A stretch of 64,000 bases of DNA. Source: Thysanoteuthis rhombus (lineage: Eukaryota; Mollusca; Cephalopoda; Oegopsida; Thysanoteuthidae). Positions within the stretch are counted from its first letter, which is position 1, and the number at the start of each line of letters is the position of its first letter. The position numbers were made by a program, and so were the translations under genes. The stretch lies in contig OY735234.1 of NCBI GenBank assembly GCA_963457665.1, positions 600,001 to 664,000 of the forward strand, given 5' to 3'. Below the pieces are notes generated by a model. That model did not search any database. It saw nothing but the letters and a program-made list of their open reading frames with translations, and was not told the origin of the DNA. Below are positions 57,045 through 64,000 of the stretch, in pieces.

Positions 57045-58030
57045 CACAGAGGTTGGACAAAATGGTAACACCAGCTGTATGTTTATGCTACATGACTGAA
57101 AAACCTCTCTGAATGTATTTCAGATAATAAAATATTATGTTATTCCACAACCCTCACGTTGAGCTTCATGGTGTTGGATACTACGGAAGACTTGCGATTG
57201 TGAAAACTTTGCTTTTGCAAAACAACATGAAAGGTCTTAAGAAGTGGTGTTATGACCGCAAGAATTGGACGTTGAACTAATTGAAGCAAGTATTACGCGA
57301 ATCTTCCTTTACTTTATTTCCATGTTTGTGACCGAGTTTACGTCTGGAGGCAACCTAAAGAAGCTTATGACCCTGTCTTGACGATCTTACCTTAACAGTC
57401 AAGCATGGAAATAGAACTGTGATGATTTGGGCGGCAATATCATCGACTTCTTTTGATCAGGCCGTAGCACTACATGGCAGGGTGAACTCTCAGGACTCTC
57501 TGTCAATTTTGGCGGACCGGTTGCAACCCATGGTATAAAAACTCTTTCTCAATGACAGTATCGTCTTTCACAGTGATAATGCACCCATTCACGCCGCAAT
57601 AATTACCAAAAAACTGGTTTGAAATGTATGAAAGTGAACTCCAACACTTGCATTGGCCATCACAATCATCAGATCTAAGTATCATTAAACCCTTGTGGTG
57701 TGAATTGAAGCAATGACTAACGAACTTATTCCCTCCACCACCGTTCCTGGAAGAGGTTTTGCTAGGAGAATAGCTCAAAATTTCTTTAGATACTGTCCAA
57801 AATCTGGATGAATCAATCCCTTAACGTATTGAAACTGTTATTAATGCTAAAGGAGGACCAACTCCACATTGAAAATATTGAAAAAAATGAAATGGAAAGT
57901 GTTCATTAAAATGGGCGTTTCCATTATTTTGTCCGATCCAAGTTCATACATACAAAGCCAGCCAGTCGGACCGACTTGAAATCTACAGAAACCTATGTTG
58001 GCAGTTTTTGTTGACTGTTTCTGATATACC
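56662..58030 (+). repeat. Repeat R1 copy D, split by a Tc1-like insertion
   Basis: R1 runs from CAGGTCTTGGTTAGTCATTC through 'ccttttgttgg' and 'gaccaattttgtgcaaatt' to 'gcgtgatacatacata' at about 57035, and resumes at 57949 with 'caaagccagccagtcgg' and 'agaaacctatgttggcagt'. The uninterrupted order is seen at 34.36-34.47 and 39.65-39.73 kb. Confidence 0.65.
57045..57946 (+). mobile_element. Tc1-like DNA transposon with dead transposase
   Basis: About 0.9 kb between TA dinucleotides; the termini CACAGAGGTTGGACAAAAT and (minus strand) TGAACTTGGATCGGACAAAA are related inverted repeats. Plus-strand readings in shifting frames give VKHGNRTVMIWAAIS, FHSDNAPIHAA, LHWPSQSSDLSIIKPLW and GGPTPH, the ordered landmarks of Tc1 transposases (GGGSVMVWG, QDNAPxH, WPAxSPDLNPIExLW, GGxTxY). 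Multiple stops and shifts. Confidence 0.78.
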
Positions 58031-58164
58031 AGGTCTACATTCTTGTCGGAAGATCACTCGTCGACCGTCAAGAAGATTGAATAAATTATTTCAACGTTTT
58101 TTGAGGAAATGATTATTATTTTTTGCGACTGCGATATTTAAATTTGAAAAATACTTATTGTTTC

Positions 58165-58420
58165 CCATGGAGAACTACAAGCACTCAGAGAGCGCCTACC
58201 ACTGCCAATGCCATTGTTACTAAAACTGAATGAGAAACGGCGCATATACAGCTACGAGGCAGCAGAAGTGAATGGAAATATTCCTGGATCCGCTTCCAAA
58301 TTTAATTAATTCTCCCTTAGACGATGTCAAACTCTTCCACAAAATGGCACTGATATTCATTGAGTGGATACACAAAAGTGTAAAAAATTGAAAGATAGCG
58401 CTCAACAGAAAAAACAAGAA
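58165..58420 (+). repeat. Dispersed repeat R2, copy
   Basis: ACTCAGAGAGCGCCTACCAC, 'tgccaatgccattg', then a 'cctggatccgcttccaaattt' block. Confidence 0.55.
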
Positions 58421-58479
58421 CCATAAGTTCAATGATGCGTCCACGGTCATTACATCCATATTTCAAAGGTATTCCGAAC

Positions 58480-58480
<1 letters not shown>

Positions 58481-58511
<31 letters not shown>
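58481..58511 (+). repeat. TAG trinucleotide microsatellite
   Basis: About ten TAG/AGT units. Confidence 0.9.
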
Positions 58512-58513
<2 letters not shown>

Positions 58514-58533
58514 GAGGAAGATGAAGATGATGC

Positions 58534-58755
58534 ACACGAACGTCTTGACCAAGTTTCATACCAGTCCAACATGAGATGGCCGATAAAATTGATATTTAAC
58601 ATTACTAGATGTGATAGTTGTAGCAGGGGAGGGGGAGAAAGAATAGGGGAAGAGGAAAATGAACATGCTTCATCCTAAGGTCTTGACCAAGTTTCATATC
58701 AATTCAACATGACACAGCTGAAAAAATGATATTTGATATTACTAGCTGAGAGTCG
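58534..58755 (+). repeat. Tandem dimer, about 138-bp spacing
   Basis: GTCTTGACCAAGTTTCATAC and GTCTTGACCAAGTTTCATAT start near 58542 and 58680, both followed by 'caacatga', 'gatattt' and 'attactag'. Confidence 0.65.
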
Positions 58756-58899
58756 ATCAAATAAATATTATTTTAATGACATCATATATCCTTCTCTGAC
58801 ATAATAGCAGCTGATGAAAAAAATGAAATTTCGCCTTTCCTTCCTCTTTTAGTTGTTTAACGTAATCAGAACCGACTGTCTGATCGAAAAGTGAGTTAT

Positions 58900-59870
58900 A
58901 GAGATGCATTTAGACGCATTTAAATAAAATTCTTGGATCCACATTGAAATTTAACCAATTCTTCCTTACCTCATCGGCTTTCTCTTCCAGAAAATGTCAT
59001 TGAAATTCATTTAAAACATTTGGAGATATTCTTCGGACAGATAGATGACTGCGATGTTGGGGACGTAACTGTAAAACATTTCTGGATCTGCCTCAGAATT
59101 TAATCAATTTTCCCTAAAATATTATTGAGAACTTTTGGAGATACTGTGTGGATAGAAAGACAAACACGAGTGACTATATATCCCTCTTCCAACTTAACTG
59201 GCAGAGATTGCCCCCTCGTCCCCAATCAGCTAAGTATTGTTTGTTTAACCACGTTTTGGTTAAGTCATTTTAGTAACTGTTGGCTTATCTGATGAAATAG
59301 TTGAAAAATCAGGAAAGCAGTTACTCATTTTCAGCTGGTAAGGTCGTCAGTAGACAGACAAACAATCCCAGCTGACAGCGTCGAAAGTTTTATCTCGAAA
59401 ATATACCTACGTATATTTTTGAAGAAATTCGAAGACGTAAATGTGTTCGATCGCGTCTGTATGTCCACGCAAGAGTTTACAATCAGTTTGAAGATGTTTT
59501 GTGGAAAGATGTGCCATAGATGTGGGCTAAGGTAGAACTGATCAAATTTTGGGATGGATCCAAGAATATTTCATAGTTAACCCCAACCCCCAGCATAGAT
59601 GTATGTCTCTCGATACAAAGTTCTCAATGAATTCCAATGACATTTTTGGGAGAATCGATCCAATTCGGGAGCAGATCCAGGATAGTTTTGACTGAGAGAT
59701 ATTTTTCATGTACTAAGACAATTTGAAAAATCAAAACTCACGAAGTTACCCCCTCTCTATCGAAATTATATATGAACTAATTTTCGTTCAGTTTTTGGTT
59801 AGTGCATGACGTTGGTAAAGGTATGCACCCTCTGAGTGCTTATTATTAAAACTCATGATCGTTGGCTTAT
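58900..59870. repeat. Repeat R2 fragments, both orientations
   Basis: 58.90-59.20 kb reads in the plus sense ('ttggatccacattgaaattt', 'aacatttggagatat'). 59.48-59.87 kb reads in the minus sense ('gatcaaattttgggatggatcc', 'gttctcaatgaattcc' spread over the segment). Together they could form a large imperfect inverted pair. Confidence 0.5.
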
Positions 59871-60317
59871 CTCAACAAATCGGGAAGGCAATTACTTATT
59901 CAGTAGGTTGATGGACAGACTAACAATGTCGGTTAACAATATTGGGGGTTATTTCGAAAAGATTCTCATTAGTTTTTGATTTTGTCTTTGCAGACCATTC
60001 TGTTCCTGTAGTTCTGTCAACAGTAATCAATTTGTTTGAAAGGAAGATGTTTTTCGTCATTTCCAAACTTTAATTTTGCAAATAATTTTCTGTAAAGTTC
60101 TGTGAGCGCCCAACTCGATAAGAGAACAACACGAAGAACAGGCTCTGTTCAAAATCTGCGACGATATACGCACAATTTTTGGCTGTATTTTTGACATTTT
60201 CCACATTCGTTTCTGTAATAAAACTGTATCTTTAAAATTGAAATAAACATTGAAATAAATAAAATAAATAAAATCCTTGCATAACATGTCCGAAATGCAA
60301 TATAAACCAATGATAAG

Positions 60318-60318
<1 letters not shown>

Positions 60319-60413
<95 letters not shown>
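60319..60413. repeat. TA microsatellite, 95 bp
   Basis: Pure TA run, the longest in the window. Confidence 0.95.
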
Positions 60414-60416
<3 letters not shown>

Positions 60417-60887
60417 TCAAAAGCTGATACATAAGTCGATTATGCAGACGTAGTTGTAGACGTTGTCAAAATCAACCAATGGAAACAGGTTCCGTGGGAG
60501 CATATTCTCTATGATATAAGCCAGTATCCATTTCCTGCCGATAAACAAATTTCAACTAATACATCGGACATTATGTATACTCACACATACATGCTTCAAC
60601 AGAGACATCTAACTTCTTCAGAACTCTTAACATATAACGCATGACTATATCGAACCATATCGATATCAACCCTCTCCAGGTAGCAACCTTCGAAAGCTTT
60701 CTGATTCAGTTTTGTCATTCTAGTCTTAGGAAGTCCGACCTAACTACAATGAGAGTGCTTAACTTGGATAGGATATGTTCTTGAGATGAATATGAGATGA
60801 TGCGTGTGTAAGAACAAAGTGTGTATAAAAACTATACTAACTATCCTAACTAAAGAGAGAAAGGAGAAGAGACGAGCTTACCTCGAC

Positions 60888-60890
<3 letters not shown>

Positions 60891-60946
<56 letters not shown>
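60891..60946 (+). repeat. GA microsatellite
   Basis: 28 uninterrupted GA units. Confidence 0.95.
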
Positions 60947-60950
<4 letters not shown>

Positions 60951-61664
60951 CCGCCACAGTTTAAATATCGTAAAGATAAGAATCTGCTATCTGATTGGCA
61001 GTTCTCTGTGACGTCAAAAAGGGGGACAAAGAATTTACCGTTTCTACAGAGATATAGGGGTTAGAAGTAGATCCTTTCCAAAGGGTAGATAACTCCGTAT
61101 ATGAATAATTTACTTTAGCTGGAAAGGTGGGCACTACACTAATTAATAAATTCATCTTGTTATCAATGTTTACGACAATCTTCTTGTATTTATACATGCT
61201 TTGTTTCGATGTCGCTTATTCGTCCACCTTTACCTTTTCAGCTTTCTACCATTCCGTTCCCACACACTATTGTCATTGCTGACACAAACGACTGTCCCTT
61301 TCCAGTCACTGCTGTTGGCGCCCCCCACACTAACAGAATAACTAATAACTTAACTCAGTTCGACTACACACCTTCGGGAATAGTGGCATGCCCTTCCGAT
61401 GAACACGGCCTTTCTGAATCGTTCAAAGACATACATTCTACCAATTCATGAATGGAGTCAGATACTGATATAGACAACATACTGGTGCTGATATACAACA
61501 ACAGAGTAAGTGAACATTTGCCTGTCAATGCGAAAAGAACAGAAGTAAGTGGTAAACTAGCATAGTGTCCGTAGAAATGACGTCATTATTCATGTATGGA
61601 CATACAAATATGTTGTGTCTTTGTCTTCAACGTTGTACATGACATTTGTTTTACTGAAGTTCAC

Positions 61665-62285
61665 GTGGAGACCAATCAAAAATTGAAGACGTAGAACTGG
61701 AGAAAGTAGACCACTACATCTATCCAGGACAACAATTATCTAAGAAATCCTCATAAGAAGAAATCAAGCGAAGAATCGCACCAAGATGGCGAGCTTTCGG
61801 TAGGGCAAGAACGAGAAGATTCTGATAGTGCTAAAAAGAAGGGTACACAAACAATGAGTCCTGGTAGTCACCCATGAAGCTGAAACATGGATCCTAACCA
61901 AAAGACCGATCCTTAGGCTGAGTGCTATGCAACATGTACATGAGAGAATCATTCTCGACCTCATATGGAAAGATCACAAGATCACAGTACATTAGAGAGA
62001 AAAAAAAACCGGAGTCGAATATATCATAGAATCCATGAGAAAATTTAAATGGCAATGGGCTGGTCATATTGTAAGAATGGCAGACAATCAATGAACATCA
62101 CGATTTACAACATAGATCCTCAGAAATCACATGCATAACCGAGGTCAACAAATTATGAGATGGCGTGACGACCTGGATAAATTCAGAAAGTACTTGCTCC
62201 GTGACACTCACGATCAATAGGTATGGAGAATCTGGGAGAAGGTGTATGCCCAACGATGGACGCGACAAGGCTGTTGGTGATGATG
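61665..62285 (+). pseudogene. RTE-like LINE, C-terminal remnant
   Basis: Plus-strand reading with stops and shifts: KIEDVELEKVDHYIYPGQQL, EEIKRRIAPRWRAFG, HEAETWILT, then KFKWQWAGHIVRMADN and MRWRDDLDKF, ending WRIWEKVYAQRW-like in a shifted frame. This matches, in order, the region after the RT domain of RTE/BovB-type LINEs (YVYLGQxL, EIxRRIxxxWxAFG, ETW, WxWAGHVxRMxD, RWxDDL, W). Truncated and dead. Confidence 0.78.
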
Positions 62286-62916
62286 ATACAAATAAATATT
62301 TTATATCTTATAAATGTTTTTATTGCTAATAGAACCCCTGCCCCCAAAACAAAAGCAGCCGATCACGAATACATTTTTTCTGTCGATTTTCTACATACCT
62401 ACCTATCTGTTGATATTTTCTCAATATTTCCTGTTAAGAATTACTTTGAAACAATGAGGCAACAGAATAGGAAAAAAAAGCCGAAACTGAGGTATCCTGC
62501 AAATCTGTTGCCAGTCTATTTCCAGCTTTACCACCAGCAACCTAATTGTGTCTGTGTGTTTGCAGTGCACCCATTCCTCATTTCTGTTTGCTCTAGCGTA
62601 ACTTGAAATCAATAAAAAAGTGACAAGGTCCTTTACGTATATTTAGTGAACTTTTTTGAATGTGGCCTTGTGCCAAACTTGGTATCGATGCATCGATAAA
62701 TGTGTTAAAACTTAGTAATCCATTGTTGTGTTCCTACGCAAAAAAGGGCATTAATACCCACGGATGACGATTGTAAAAAAAAAAAAGATTGTAGATATTT
62801 TGGAATACTTTCGCATAAGGCGGAAAGGTTAGCTCGACCCAGTCAATGTGAACAGATAGGAGATTTGATTTTGAATTCTGTTGATCTGACAAGAATCACA
62901 ATTTGGAATACTACGA

Positions 62917-62918
<2 letters not shown>

Positions 62919-62979
<61 letters not shown>
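62919..62979 (+). repeat. GA microsatellite
   Basis: About 30 uninterrupted AG units. Confidence 0.95.
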
Positions 62980-62985
<6 letters not shown>

Positions 62986-63161
62986 TGGCAGAGAGCCTAA
63001 TGCCAATTACACAAGTGACCTTGAACAGTATCTAGCGAAAATCTCAAGGGTTTCTGTTCTGCACATTCTGATCAATGAGAGAATTCATATATTGACAAGT
63101 TTATACAAGTTTATCACGGCACATGCATATACAATCACATGTTCAGAGATTCATGTCATTA

Positions 63162-63162
63162 C

Positions 63163-63200
<38 letters not shown>

Positions 63201-63211
63201 ATATATATATA
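63162..63211. repeat. TA microsatellite
   Basis: About 50 bp with one TTT interruption, immediately before a tRNA-like SINE head. Confidence 0.95.
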
Positions 63212-63290
63212 GGCAGCTGTTTAGCTCAATGATAAGAGCAACTTTACGTTGAAGCGGCTACCGTAACTGCCGAAGTCCAATTTTCTTTAA
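63212..63290 (+). repeat. tRNA-like SINE head (decayed)
   Basis: TGTTTAGCTCAATGATAAGA is A-box-like and GAAGTCCAATTTT a poor B box. It directly follows a TA array and precedes the foldback-family arm. Confidence 0.4.
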
Positions 63291-63310
63291 TTGTTTATTC
63301 TATTTACGTT

Positions 63311-63400
63311 GTCTGGGCCAAATGATACATTCACCGTGTAATAACGGAAGATCATTTCAAACAGAGTTCCAATATAATATAACGCAATTTATTATCATTT
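63311..63400 (+). repeat. Single arm of the 38.8-kb foldback family
   Basis: GTTGTCTGGGCCAAATGATA ... 'gtaataacgg', 'atcatttcaaa', 'atataacgcaattta'. About 85% like the two arms at 38813-38899 and 38962-39049, and extends with TCTGTTGGATCAT as the right arm does. Confidence 0.75.
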
Positions 63401-64000
63401 CTGTTGGATCATGCATTTATTTCTTGATAATATACAAATGGGCTTTTTGTTTTCATTGCAAGAACAAAACATATTGCTGGTGAAATTCATCTGGTATATA
63501 TTTTTGTAATTCTCATTATATGTATATTAATAGCTATATCAACTATGTTAGATATTGAGCACTGTGATTGAATATCTACGAAATCTGTTTTCTATTTGTT
63601 TCTTCTTGTATTCTTACATTGAGCTAAACAGTCGCAGGTAATGCAAAGGCCCAAATAACTGTTTTCACTCCAAATTCTCGTCTCGTTTATTCTTGTTCTA
63701 TATCTGCTCTATTTCTTTCTTTCAAAACGACGGTTGTGTATTGAAGAATGGATATATGATCCGACAGAATGATTATAAGTTGTATTATGTTATGTTGTAA
63801 CACTTATTCAAAATGATTTCCTGTCTTTACACGGTTGATATATTCATTGGCTTAGATAACGCAAATAGAATAAACAATTGAAAAAAGATGGGACTCGGAT
63901 TGATATTTCAGCTTGGTATACAATATTCGATTTGAGACATTTGTTTTGTAAAGGACATCCGTTTATGCATGTACATTTGCATTCTGGTTTAGTGATGTTT

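Larger units (their letters stand above)
59871..61664. other. Intergenic
   Basis: Two long microsatellites (TA at 60.32-60.41 kb, GA at 60.89-60.95 kb). An open frame at 61209-61451 has no recognisable domain and is probably chance. Confidence 0.5.
62286..64000. other. Intergenic, right edge
   Basis: GA and TA microsatellites, a tRNA-like SINE head at 63.21-63.29 kb, and a foldback-family arm at 63.31-63.40 kb. The last 600 bp are anonymous. Confidence 0.5.

Noticed and set aside
60804..61064. Open frame coding a long Arg-Glu repeat
   Set aside because: Simple translation of the GA microsatellite. The same applies to 62903-63232 and to the Ile-Tyr repeats from TA runs.
62223..62606. 127-codon plus-strand frame
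   Set aside because: Begins in the out-of-frame tail of the RTE-like LINE and continues into anonymous DNA; no domain.
1..64000. CRISPR array, operon, phage or bacterial island
   Set aside because: The direct repeats present are tandem satellites or dispersed elements without unique equal-length spacers, and gene structure is clearly animal.

Overview
This is animal nuclear DNA: AT-rich, with multi-exon genes that use GT-AG introns, long TA and GA microsatellites, tRNA-derived SINE-like repeats and many decayed DNA transposons and non-LTR retroelements. The repeat style, together with genes about as close to human as expected for a lophotrochozoan, suggests a mollusc, most likely a cephalopod. 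The species is an inference; the gene identities are not.

Three real protein genes are supported. (1) About 0.65-11.85 kb, minus strand: TPRA1 (GPR175/TMEM227), a seven-pass membrane protein. Six coding exons join in frame to give 253 residues; the C-terminal part lies off the left edge. (2) 25.158-46.036 kb, plus strand: DCLRE1C (Artemis), the metallo-beta-lactamase/beta-CASP nuclease of end joining. Eleven exons join in frame to give exactly 1000 residues, from an ATG with an in-frame upstream stop to a TAA. All catalytic metal ligands are present. The last exon codes a long acidic, probably disordered tail. (3) 49.496-49.957 kb, minus strand: GLRX5, the mitochondrial monothiol (CGFS) glutaredoxin of iron-sulfur cluster transfer, in a single uninterrupted exon.

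TPRA1 and DCLRE1C are divergent, separated by a 13 kb gene-free stretch; DCLRE1C and GLRX5 are convergent, tail to tail. Nothing suggests they share a pathway.

Everything else is intron or intergenic DNA rich in repeats. Recognisable pieces include mariner fragments (3.0-3.2 kb and 54.57-54.99 kb), a pogo-type DNA-binding fragment (2.0-2.2 kb), a Tc1-like element (57.05-57.95 kb) inserted in an older repeat, non-LTR reverse transcriptase remnants (41.15-41.75 kb and 61.67-62.28 kb), piggyBac-like short elements with TTAA ends (4.15-4.41 kb and 12.13-12.85 kb), foldback elements (5.52-6.19 kb and 38.81-39.05 kb), several SINE copies, and tandem arrays with units of about 31, 92, 138, 155 and 240 bp. 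The right-hand 14 kb (50-64 kb) has no supportable host gene.

I see no previously undescribed multi-gene system here. The most interesting points are in Artemis: a Cys-to-His swap at a beta-CASP zinc ligand, a Pro-to-Leu change in the HCPGS motif, and SUMO-interaction-like motifs in an expanded tail. The nested and duplicated repeat structure around the genes is also worth a look. Repeat relationships were judged by eye, so their limits are approximate.
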